A stretch of DNA of 5,812 nucleotides from Collinsella aerofaciens (GTDB lineage Bacteria > Actinomycetota > Coriobacteriia > Coriobacteriales > Coriobacteriaceae). The notes beneath the pieces are model-generated. The model saw only the letters and a list, made by a program, of their open reading frames with translations, did not search any database and had not been told where the DNA came from. The stretch spans positions 1 through 5,812 of the forward strand of contig CAJMJM010000110.1 in the NCBI GenBank assembly GCA_905213725.1, read 5' to 3'. The translations under genes and the position numbers were made by a program. Shown here piece by piece: positions 1-5,095 of the stretch (positions are counted from its first letter, which is position 1; every line of letters begins with the position of its first letter).

Positions 1-109
1 AGGCTTCTAGGTACTCTTGGTGGTTGCGCTTTATCTGACGGGCCTCGCCGCAGCCTACGGTTGCCTGACCGATTAGAGCGACGTTCACGGTGCGCAGGGG
101 TTCGCTCAT
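1..109 (-). CDS. hom: Homoserine dehydrogenase-like protein, N-terminal fragment (runs off left edge)
   Basis: Reading the minus strand from the ATG at 109-107 gives 36 codons without a stop up to the window edge. The start is well supported: AAGGAG lies 6 nt upstream of the ATG (about 116-121 on the + strand). The protein begins MSEPLRTVNVALIGQATVGCG. The pattern hydrophobic strand, then G-x-x-TVG-x-G, then a helix ending N-x-x-E matches the NAD(P)-binding N-terminus of homoserine dehydrogenases (usual form VALLGLGTVGSG). Those enzymes reduce aspartate semialdehyde to homoserine, on the path to threonine, isoleucine and methionine. Oddity: the second glycine of GxGxxG is alanine here (A16) and a usually hydrophobic position is Glu22. 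Only the Rossmann start is visible, so another NAD(P)-dependent dehydrogenase is possible. It is transcribed divergently from the transporter genes, a plausible metabolic neighbour because threonine feeds isoleucine synthesis. Confidence 0.55.
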   Translation of the reverse strand, partial: MSEPLRTVNVALIGQATVGCGEARQIKRNHQEYLEA

Positions 110-163
110 AGATAGCTCCTTCGTGCATCTTATGGATGGATTAACCGCTTAAAGGTTGAGTGC

Positions 164-169
164 ATTCTA
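164..169 (-). promoter_or_regulatory. Possible -10 box for the leftward hom-like gene
   Basis: The minus strand reads TAGAAT here, matching TATAAT at five of six positions. It would start transcription roughly 45-50 nt before the ATG. The hexamer 17 nt upstream (GAGCAC) is a poor -35, so this is only a candidate. Confidence 0.22.
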
Positions 170-227
170 GCGTGAACCGAGGGCGCGTGCTCGCCAGGCA
201 ACAGGAGTCGCACAAAACGGCACCCCC

Positions 228-272
228 GAAACGCTGCGGAAACATTGGAAACATGCTCGCTACAAACGAAAC
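228..272. repeat. Four GAAAC direct repeats at roughly helical spacing
   Basis: GAAAC begins at 228, 239, 248 and 268, giving steps of 11, 9 and 20 nt, close to one and two turns of the helix. The middle two copies sit within a longer 8-bp direct repeat, GGAAACAT (238-245 and 247-254). The cluster is 90-130 nt upstream of the start of binding protein 1 and could be a site where a regulator binds on one face of the DNA. The function is inferred from spacing only. Confidence 0.4.
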
Positions 273-326
273 TCCGTAACAAACTGTCAACGTTTGCGCC
301 ATAAGGTTTGCCCCGTACCGCAAGAC

Positions 327-341
327 GGCCGCACTGCGGCC
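327..341 (+). promoter_or_regulatory. GC-only hairpin in the leader of binding protein 1
   Basis: GGCCGC (327-332) and GCGGCC (336-341) form a perfect 6-bp GC stem around an ACT loop. The stem ends 8 nt before the ribosome binding site AGGGGG (349-354). CCGCA (318-322) can instead pair with TGCGG (335-339), so two exclusive folds are possible. There is no T-run after it, so it is not an intrinsic terminator. It is more likely a 5' end stabiliser or a modulator of translation, if it has a function. Confidence 0.4.
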
Positions 342-359
342 AGCGAAAAGGGGGACACC

Positions 360-1526
360 ATGTTCAACATCAACAGCACGCTCAGCCGTAGGAACTTTCT
401 CGCCGGTGCCGCGGCGCTCGGCAGCACCGTGGCACTCGCTGGTTGCTCGTCGGGTGGCTCGGAGGGCGGCTCCGCCGATGACGGCAAGACCTTCAAGATC
501 GGTGTCATCGGCCCTCTGACCGGCGCCGCGGCAACCTATGGCGTTTCGGCCGAGAAGGGTGCCAAGCTCGCCGCCAAGGATTTCTCGACCAAGGACCTCA
601 AACTCTCGCTTAAGTCCGAGGATGACGTCGCTGACGGCGAGAAGGCTATCAACGCCTTCAATACCCTGTGCGACTGGGGCATGCAGGCTCTCGTCGGCCC
701 CGTCACGACTGGTGCCGCCGTCGCCGTCTCGGGCGAGATCGCCGACGATATGCTCATGGTCACGCCTTCGGCCTCGTCGCTCGACGTCACCAAGGATAAG
801 ACCACGGTCTTTCAGGTTTGCTTCACCGATCCCACCATGGGCGCCAGCGCTGCGAAGTTCTTGGCCGAGAAATACGCGGACGCCAAGATCGCCCTGTTCT
901 ACAACTCCGGCGATACGTACAGCTCGGGAGTTGCCGATGCCTTTGCCGAGCAGGCCAAGGAGTCCAAACTTGATATCGTCGATACCGAGACCTTTAAGGA
1001 CGATTCCTCCACGAGCTTTACCAACCAGCTCACCAAGGCCAAGGAGGCCGGCGCCACGCTCATCTTTGCGCCGATCTACTACACGCCGGCGTCCGTTTTG
1101 CTCAAGAACGCCAAGGACATGGGCTACGACATGACGCTCATGGGTACCGACGGCATGGACGGCCTGCTCTCTGTGGAGGGCTTCGATACCTCTCTTGCCG
1201 AGGGCGTACTGCTCATGCCCCCGTTTTCCGCCGATGACGAGAAGAATGCCGACTTCGTCAAGGCCTATAAGGATGCCTACGACGAGACGCCTAACCAGTT
1301 TGCCGCCGACGCCTACGATTGTGTCCACGCCATCGCCGAGGCCATCGACAAGGCGGGCATCGATATTACGGCCGATGGTGCCGACATTGCCGACGATCTT
1401 GCCAAGGCCATGCGCAAGATCAAGATTGAGGGCCTGACGGGCGAGCTCACGTGGAACGACGAGGGCCAGGTCGAAAAGCCCGCTACGGCCTATGTGATTC
1501 AGGATGGCAAGTACATCGCCGCCTAA
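360..1526 (+). CDS. livJ: Branched-chain amino acid ABC transporter substrate-binding lipoprotein (paralogue 1, livJ position)
   Basis: 388-residue extracytoplasmic binding protein of the LivJ/LivK type (Peripla_BP_6 fold), which captures leucine/isoleucine/valine or a related amino acid for LivHMGF. The ATG at 360 follows AGGGGG by 5 nt. The N-terminus has a Tat-like motif SRRNFLA (9-15), a hydrophobic stretch, and a lipobox LAGC with Cys29 as the lipidated residue, then a Gly/Ser-rich linker. The mature domain starts FKIGVIGPLTG (45-55). Pocket motifs line up with LivK: GPVTTGA (113-119), TPSASS (135-140), YNSGDTYSSG (181-190), APIYYTP (237-243), and MGTDGMDG (261-268), whose Asp264 replaces the Glu of LivK that contacts the ligand amino group. 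It stands apart from the genes downstream by 271 nt, so it probably has its own transcript. The livJ name follows its position; exact substrate is not readable from the sequence. Confidence 0.93.
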   Translation: MFNINSTLSRRNFLAGAAALGSTVALAGCSSGGSEGGSADDGKTFKIGVIGPLTGAAATYGVSAEKGAKLAAKDFSTKDLKLSLKSEDDVADGEKAINAFNTLCDWGMQALVGPVTTGAAVAVSGEIADDMLMVTPSASSLDVTKDKTTVFQVCFTDPTMGASAAKFLAEKYADAKIALFYNSGDTYSSGVADAFAEQAKESKLDIVDTETFKDDSSTSFTNQLTKAKEAGATLIFAPIYYTPASVLLKNAKDMGYDMTLMGTDGMDGLLSVEGFDTSLAEGVLLMPPFSADDEKNADFVKAYKDAYDETPNQFAADAYDCVHAIAEAIDKAGIDITADGADIADDLAKAMRKIKIEGLTGELTWNDEGQVEKPATAYVIQDGKYIAA

Positions 1527-1624
1527 GTGCGCATAAAGCGCTACCGGTGAGGCCGTTTTATTCAGGGCAAGGGCGCTTGTAACAGAACAGAAACATTACT
1601 TTCACATAATAAAGTGGCTAAACT

Positions 1625-1661
1625 GCATAAACTGATAGAAATACGCATAAATATGGATAAA
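1625..1661. repeat. Spaced GCATAAA repeats upstream of binding protein 2
   Basis: GCATAAA occurs at 1625-1631 and 1645-1651, with a one-base variant GGATAAA at 1655-1661. Starts are 20 and 10 nt apart, two turns and one turn of the helix. A further exact copy lies at 1531-1537, just after the stop codon of binding protein 1. The spacing suggests a protein binding array, but no regulator can be named from the sequence. Confidence 0.38.
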
Positions 1662-1674
1662 TGGACAAAGCAAA

Positions 1675-1703
1675 AGAAAAGTTGAAATAATCGCCACTTT
1701 TCT
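1675..1703. promoter_or_regulatory. 29-bp inverted repeat, operator-like
   Basis: AGAAAAGT (1675-1682) and ACTTTTCT (1696-1703) are perfect 8-bp arms around 13 nt. An overlapping, exclusive pairing exists between AGTTGA (1680-1685) and TCAACT (1703-1708). The site overlaps TTGAAA (1682-1687), a possible -35 element, so a bound repressor could block transcription. There is no T-run after the second arm and the stem is A/T-rich, which argues against a terminator. Confidence 0.4.
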
Positions 1704-1730
1704 CAACTAAAGCGTCTACTATTTTGCGAA

Positions 1731-1744
1731 CGCCGAACACGGCG
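1731..1744 (+). promoter_or_regulatory. Small hairpin in the leader of binding protein 2
   Basis: CGCCG (1731-1735) and CGGCG (1740-1744) form a perfect 5-bp GC stem around AACA. It is the first of two hairpins in the 70 nt before the start codon. Confidence 0.33.
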
Positions 1745-1755
1745 AAGGATGGCCT

Positions 1756-1776
1756 GTCGGGTAACCGAAACCCGAC
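1756..1776 (+). promoter_or_regulatory. 7-bp leader hairpin next to the ribosome binding site of binding protein 2
   Basis: GTCGGGT (1756-1762) pairs perfectly with ACCCGAC (1770-1776) around the loop AACCGAA. The stem ends 10 nt before AGGAG (1787-1791), leaving the ribosome binding site single-stranded. The placement is like that of the hairpin before binding protein 1, although the sequences differ. A role in transcript stability or translation is possible; no T-run follows, so it is not a terminator. Confidence 0.45.
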
Positions 1777-1797
1777 GAGATTTGAGAGGAGAGCCGC

Positions 1798-2985
1798 ATG
1801 TCGAGCCTCACCGGTAAGTCATTGAACCCTGTTATGAATCGCAGGAGCGTTATCGCGAGCGCAGCAGGTCTGGGGGCGATGTCCATTCTAGCTGGCTGCT
1901 CCTCCAACGGCGGCGACAGCGGTTCCGCTTCGAGCGACGCTTCGTTTAAGATCGGCACCATCGGCCCGCTGACCGGCGCCAACGCGTCCTACGGCAAGTC
2001 CGTTACCCAGGGTGTCGAGCTTGGCTGCAAGGATTTTTCGACCAAGGAGCTGCCGCTTGCCAGCAAGGCCGAGGATGACCAGGCCGATGGCGAGAAGGCC
2101 GTCAACGCCTTCAACACCCTGCTCGACTGGGGCATGCAGGCCCTCGTCGGCCCGACTACCACGGGTGCGTCGGTTGCCGTTGCCGCAGAGTGTGGTAACG
2201 ACCCCAAGACGTTCATGATCACCCCGTCCGCGTCCTCCGAGGACGTCACCGACGGCAAGGATTGCGTCTTCCAGGTTTGCTTCACCGACCCCAACCAGGG
2301 TGTCAACGCTGCCAAGTTCCTGGCGCAGAAGTATGCGGACGAGAAGTTCGTGCTGTTCTATAACTCCGGCGACGCCTATTCTTCGGGCATCGCAGATTCC
2401 TTTAAGGCCCAGGCCGCTGAGTCCAAGCTCGAGATTGTTGACGAGGAGACCTTTAAGGACGACTCCGCCACGAGCTTTACCAACCAGCTGACCAAGGCCA
2501 AGCAGGCTGGCGCCACCATGATTTTTGCGCCGATCTACTATACGCCGGCGGCCGTCCTGCTCAAGAACGCCAAGGACATGGGCTACGATGTCAAGATGAT
2601 GGGCTGCGACGGCATGGACGGTATCCTGGGCGGTGAGGGCTTCGATACCTCTCTTGCTGAGGGTCTGCTGCTCATGACCCCGTTCTCCGCCGACGACGAG
2701 AAGAACGCCGACTTCGTTAACGCTTACAAGGATAAGTACGGCGATACCCCCGACCAGTTTGCCGCCGACGCCTACGACGGCGTGCACGCGGTGGCCGAGG
2801 CCGTCAAGGAGGCCGGTCTTGGTGTCGACGCCGACCCGACCGAGGTCGCCGAGAAGCTGTCCAAGGCTATGCTCAAGATTACCGTTGACGGTCTGACCGG
2901 CAAGCTCACCTGGAACGATAAGGGCCAGGTTCAGAAGGAGCCCACGGCGTACGTCATCACCGACGGCAAGTGCGTACAGGCCTAA
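1798..2985 (+). CDS. livK: Branched-chain amino acid ABC transporter substrate-binding lipoprotein (paralogue 2, livK position)
   Basis: 395-residue LivJ/LivK-type binding lipoprotein, about 70% identical by eye to its upstream neighbour and colinear with it throughout the mature domain. The ATG at 1798 follows AGGAG by 6 nt; Met13 is an in-frame alternative directly before the twin arginines (NRRSVIA, 14-20). The lipobox is LAGC with Cys34, followed by a Ser/Gly linker. Pocket motifs match paralogue 1: GPTTTGA (118-124), TPSASS (142-147), YNSGDAYSSG (189-198), APIYYTP (244-250) and MGCDGMDG (268-275). Overlapping or equal specificity is therefore likely. It differs in having six cysteines besides the lipidated one (77, 132, 156, 161, 270, 392) against three in paralogue 1. 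It directly precedes livHMG and is probably cotranscribed with them, with stem-loops between. The livK name reflects position, not proven substrate. Confidence 0.93.
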   Translation: MSSLTGKSLNPVMNRRSVIASAAGLGAMSILAGCSSNGGDSGSASSDASFKIGTIGPLTGANASYGKSVTQGVELGCKDFSTKELPLASKAEDDQADGEKAVNAFNTLLDWGMQALVGPTTTGASVAVAAECGNDPKTFMITPSASSEDVTDGKDCVFQVCFTDPNQGVNAAKFLAQKYADEKFVLFYNSGDAYSSGIADSFKAQAAESKLEIVDEETFKDDSATSFTNQLTKAKQAGATMIFAPIYYTPAAVLLKNAKDMGYDVKMMGCDGMDGILGGEGFDTSLAEGLLLMTPFSADDEKNADFVNAYKDKYGDTPDQFAADAYDGVHAVAEAVKEAGLGVDADPTEVAEKLSKAMLKITVDGLTGKLTWNDKGQVQKEPTAYVITDGKCVQA

Positions 2986-2989
2986 TTGG

Positions 2990-3011
2990 CCGCCTTACAT
3001 AGAGCGGTTTT
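2990..3011 (+). terminator. Weak terminator-like hairpin after binding protein 2
   Basis: CCGC (2990-2993) can pair with GCGG (3004-3007), and TTTT follows directly (3008-3011). The stem is only 4 bp with a 10-nt loop, so any termination would be partial. Confidence 0.22.
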
Positions 3012-3017
3012 GATCCC

Positions 3018-3047
3018 AAGCAGGGGAGGTTTTGGCCTTCCCTGCTT
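3018..3047 (+). promoter_or_regulatory. Strong 12-bp intercistronic stem-loop between binding protein 2 and livH
   Basis: AAGCAGGGGAGG (3018-3029) pairs with CCTTCCCTGCTT (3036-3047) over 12 bp, with a single G-U wobble, around a 6-nt loop. It is the most stable structure in the window's non-coding DNA. An alternative outer pairing joins CCAAGC (3016-3021) to GCTTGG (3048-3053). No T-run follows, so full termination is unlikely. Stem-loops in this position, between a binding-protein gene and its permease genes, are known from other ABC loci (malE-malF for example) to protect the upstream message end and keep binding protein in excess. That role is inferred here. Confidence 0.6.
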
Positions 3048-3058
3048 GCTTGGTATCT

Positions 3059-3078
3059 AGGGACGATGTAACGTCCCT
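3059..3078 (+). terminator. Second intercistronic stem-loop, possible attenuator
   Basis: AGGGACG (3059-3065) pairs perfectly with CGTCCCT (3072-3078) around ATGTAA. It is followed by GTTTCAT, a very short T-run, so it could be a leaky terminator or part of the same processing/stability element as the larger stem-loop 12 nt upstream. It ends about 30 nt before the ribosome binding site of livH. Confidence 0.4.
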
Positions 3079-3124
3079 GTTTCATACATCAACTGGAAAC
3101 CTATTCGAAAGGGGGATGTGGAAC

Positions 3125-4006
3125 ATGACGGTCTTTATCCAATACCTGGTCAACGGCCTGTCCATGGGCAGCGTCTACGCCATCATCGCGTTGGGCTACA
3201 CCATGGTCTACGGTATCGCCAAGATGCTGAACTTCGCTCACGGCGACGTCATCATGGTCGGTGCCTATGTCTCGTTCTGCGCCACGTCGTATCTCGGCCT
3301 CCCGGGCTGGGTATCTGTAATTCTTTCTTGTGTGGTCTGCACGGTTCTCGGCGTTCTCATCGAGGGTCTGGCCTATAAGCCGCTGCGCCAAGCAGGCCCG
3401 CTGGCCGTTCTGATCACGGCTATCGGCGTGTCTTACTTCCTGCAGAACGCCGCGCAGCTTCTGTGGGGCGCCACGCCCAAGAACTTCACTTCGCTCGTCA
3501 CCTTCCAGGTGCCGGAGTTCTTGGCCAAGTTCAACGTAAGCGCCGTCTCGCTCGTCACCATCGTCGCCTGCCTGGTTATCATGGCCGGCCTGATGTTCTT
3601 TACAGGTAAGACCAAGATGGGCAAGGCCATGCGCGCCGTGTCCGAGGACAAGGCCGCCGCTCAGCTCATGGGCATCAACGTCAACCGCACCATCTCGATG
3701 ACGTTTGCCATCGGCTCGGCGCTTGCCGCCATCGCCGGCGTGCTCCTGTGCTCCTACTCGCCGGTGCTGCAGCCCACGACGGGTGCCATGCCTGGCATCA
3801 AGGCCTTCGACGCCGCCGTCTTCGGCGGCATCGGCTCCATCCCCGGTGCCTTTGTCGGTGGCATTCTCATCGGCATCATCGAGGCGATGGCGCAGGCTTA
3901 CATTTCCACGAGCCTTGCCAACTCCATCGTCTTTGGTGTTTTGATCATCGTCCTGCTCGTCAAGCCTGCCGGCCTCTTGGGCAAGTACGTCCCCGAGAAG
4001 GTGTAG
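3125..4006 (+). CDS. livH: Branched-chain amino acid ABC transporter permease LivH
   Basis: 293-residue membrane permease, one half of the LivH/LivM channel. About eight hydrophobic segments can be seen (roughly 5-30, 40-57, 62-84, 93-114, 139-160, 189-212, 229-256, 264-286). Family signatures are the first-helix region NGLSMGSVYAIIALGYTMVYG (split across 10-30) with MLNFAHGD (34-41), and the cytoplasmic coupling loop GKAMRAVSEDKAAAQLMGI (166-184), which contacts the ATPase. The late glycine-rich stretch FGGIGSIPGAFVGG (233-246) is also typical. The reading frame is open back to 3032, but that would translate the intercistronic stem-loops. ATG 3116 abuts the AAAGGGGG ribosome binding site with no spacer, whereas ATG 3125 has a 9-nt spacer, so 3125 is preferred. 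livM begins immediately after the stop codon. Confidence 0.94.
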   Translation: MTVFIQYLVNGLSMGSVYAIIALGYTMVYGIAKMLNFAHGDVIMVGAYVSFCATSYLGLPGWVSVILSCVVCTVLGVLIEGLAYKPLRQAGPLAVLITAIGVSYFLQNAAQLLWGATPKNFTSLVTFQVPEFLAKFNVSAVSLVTIVACLVIMAGLMFFTGKTKMGKAMRAVSEDKAAAQLMGINVNRTISMTFAIGSALAAIAGVLLCSYSPVLQPTTGAMPGIKAFDAAVFGGIGSIPGAFVGGILIGIIEAMAQAYISTSLANSIVFGVLIIVLLVKPAGLLGKYVPEKV

Positions 4007-5095
4007 GTGAGCGTTATGAAGTTTCTTAAAGACAAGCAGACGCGTCACGACTTTGTCACGTACGCCATGTGCATCGTGGCCTTCGCCATCGTGTTCTTTA
4101 TGCAGTCTAACCACATGATTCCGCGCATGATCGCCGGTCAGCTGGTTCCCATCACGGCCTATATCGTCATGGCCATTTCCCTCAACCTCGTCGTCGGCAT
4201 CGCGGGCGACTTGTCGCTGGGCCACGCGGGCTTTATGAGCGTCGGTGCCTACACGGGCATCGTCACCGCCGTCGCGCTGGAGAGCGCCGTTCCGTCCGAT
4301 CCGATGCGTCTGATCATCAGCATTGTGGTCGGCGCTATCGCCGCTGCCATCTTGGGCTTCTTGATTGGTATCCCGGTCCTGCGCCTGAGCGGCGACTATC
4401 TGGCCATCGTGACCCTGGCTTTTGGCGAGATCATCAAAGAGATCGTTACCTGCCTCATTGTGGGCGTCGACTCCCGCGGCCTGCACGTGATTTTTAACAT
4501 CACGGGCAACTCTACGATCGACGACCTGCACCTGCTCGAGGACGGCACCGCCATCATCAAGGGCGCCCAGGGCGCCTCGGGCGTGTCGACGTACTCGACC
4601 TTCCTCGCCGGTGCCATCCTGGTCATGGTCGCACTCGTGATCGTGCTCAACCTGGTCCGCAGCCGTACCGGCCGTGCCATTATGGCCGTGCGCGATAACA
4701 AGATTGCAGCCGAGTCCGTAGGCATCTCCGACACGGAGTACCGCATGATCGCCTTCGTGGTTTCCGCTGCCCTCGCCGGTGCTGCCGGAGCTCTCTTCGG
4801 CGGTAACTTCTCGCAGCTCTCCGCCACCAAGTTCGACTTCAACACGTCGATCCTCATTCTGGTGTTCGTGGTCCTGGGCGGCCTGGGCAACATGCGCGGT
4901 TCCGTCATCGCGGCGGCGTTGCTCACGGTGCTTCCCGAGCTGCTTCGTCAGTTCTCGGACTACCGCATGCTCATCTACGCCATCGTGCTGATCCTGGTCA
5001 TGATTTTTACCAACAACCCGCAGCTCAAGGCGTTCTTCGGTCGCGTCAAGGACCGCTTTGCTTCCAAGAAGGAGGTGGCAGCCGATGCCCAGTAA
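4007..5095 (+). CDS. livM: Branched-chain amino acid ABC transporter permease LivM
   Basis: 362-residue permease, partner of LivH. It shows about nine hydrophobic segments (roughly 18-33, 45-66, 72-92, 102-123, 131-153, 198-217, 246-266, 281-311, 321-335). The LivM hallmark SLNLVVGIAGDLSLGHAGF (58-76) is present, as are SGDYLAIVTLAFGEI (128-142), the coupling loop GRAIMAVRDNKIAAESVGI (222-240) and the late GGLGNMRGS (291-299). A charged cytoplasmic tail follows from about 339. Two starts are possible. GTG 4007 abuts the livH stop codon and has AGAAGG 5 nt upstream. ATG 4016 has AGGTGA 5 nt upstream and would shorten the protein by three residues. The end overlaps the start of livG by 11 nt, indicating translational coupling within one operon. 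Confidence 0.94.
   Translation: MSVMKFLKDKQTRHDFVTYAMCIVAFAIVFFMQSNHMIPRMIAGQLVPITAYIVMAISLNLVVGIAGDLSLGHAGFMSVGAYTGIVTAVALESAVPSDPMRLIISIVVGAIAAAILGFLIGIPVLRLSGDYLAIVTLAFGEIIKEIVTCLIVGVDSRGLHVIFNITGNSTIDDLHLLEDGTAIIKGAQGASGVSTYSTFLAGAILVMVALVIVLNLVRSRTGRAIMAVRDNKIAAESVGISDTEYRMIAFVVSAALAGAAGALFGGNFSQLSATKFDFNTSILILVFVVLGGLGNMRGSVIAAALLTVLPELLRQFSDYRMLIYAIVLILVMIFTNNPQLKAFFGRVKDRFASKKEVAADAQ

Larger units (their letters stand above)
110..359. promoter_or_regulatory. Divergent intergenic region between the hom-like gene and binding protein 1
   Basis: This stretch separates two divergent genes and should hold both promoters. For the leftward gene, the minus strand has TAGAAT (164-169), a 5/6 match to a sigma-70 -10 box about 55 nt from its start codon, but no convincing -35 hexamer at the right distance. 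For the rightward gene I see no clear -35/-10 pair. The region does hold a cluster of GAAAC pentamers (228-272), overlapping inverted repeats such as CAAACG (263-268) against CGTTTG (291-296), and a GC-rich hairpin (327-341). An in-frame TTG at 294 would lengthen binding protein 1 by 22 residues but has no ribosome binding site and would put polar residues before the signal peptide, so I treat 294-359 as leader. Confidence 0.5.
1527..1797. promoter_or_regulatory. AT-rich intergenic control region before binding protein 2
   Basis: This 271-nt gap is strikingly A/T-rich (about 1580-1725) against GC-rich coding flanks, as expected for a promoter/operator region serving the second binding protein and livHMG. 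No standard -35/-10 pair stands out. Partial matches are CATAAT (1605-1610), TTGAAA (1682-1687, a 5/6 match to TTGACA but without a good -10 at 16-18 nt) and TACTAT (1717-1722). It contains GCATAAA repeats, an 18-bp dyad ACTTT-N8-AAAGT (1598-1615), a 29-bp dyad (1675-1703) and two leader hairpins. Near the end of binding protein 1 no strong terminator is seen: AAGCGC (1536-1541) could pair with GCGCTT (1573-1578) across a long loop. No convincing gene lies here; the ATG at 1653 gives only 10 codons without a ribosome binding site. Confidence 0.5.

Noticed and set aside
253..279. Short ORF MLATNETP before binding protein 1
   Set aside because: The only purine stretch touches the ATG, and the peptide has no regulatory codon run.
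294..359. 22-residue N-terminal extension of binding protein 1 from TTG 294
   Set aside because: There is no ribosome binding site, the stretch is polar and would precede the Tat signal, and it covers the leader hairpin. ATG 360 has a good AGGGGG.
141..1328. Long minus-strand open frame (395 codons) over binding protein 1
   Set aside because: It lies antisense to a clear gene, has a biased Gly/Arg/Val/His composition with no recognisable domain, and a similar shadow exists opposite paralogue 2. It results from the GC-rich codon use of the real gene.
1545..1560. Terminator candidate after binding protein 1 (CGG, loop, CCG, then TTTTATT)
   Set aside because: The T-run is suggestive, but the stem is only 3 bp with a mismatch next to it, too weak to call.
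1653..1685. Short ORF MDKWTKQKKS as a possible leader peptide
   Set aside because: No ribosome binding site and no run of Leu, Ile or Val codons, so there is no support for amino acid attenuation.
3032..3124. Extended LivH start from 3032 or 3116
   Set aside because: The 3032 start would translate the stem-loops and adds residues foreign to LivH. ATG 3116 directly touches the ribosome binding site with no spacer.
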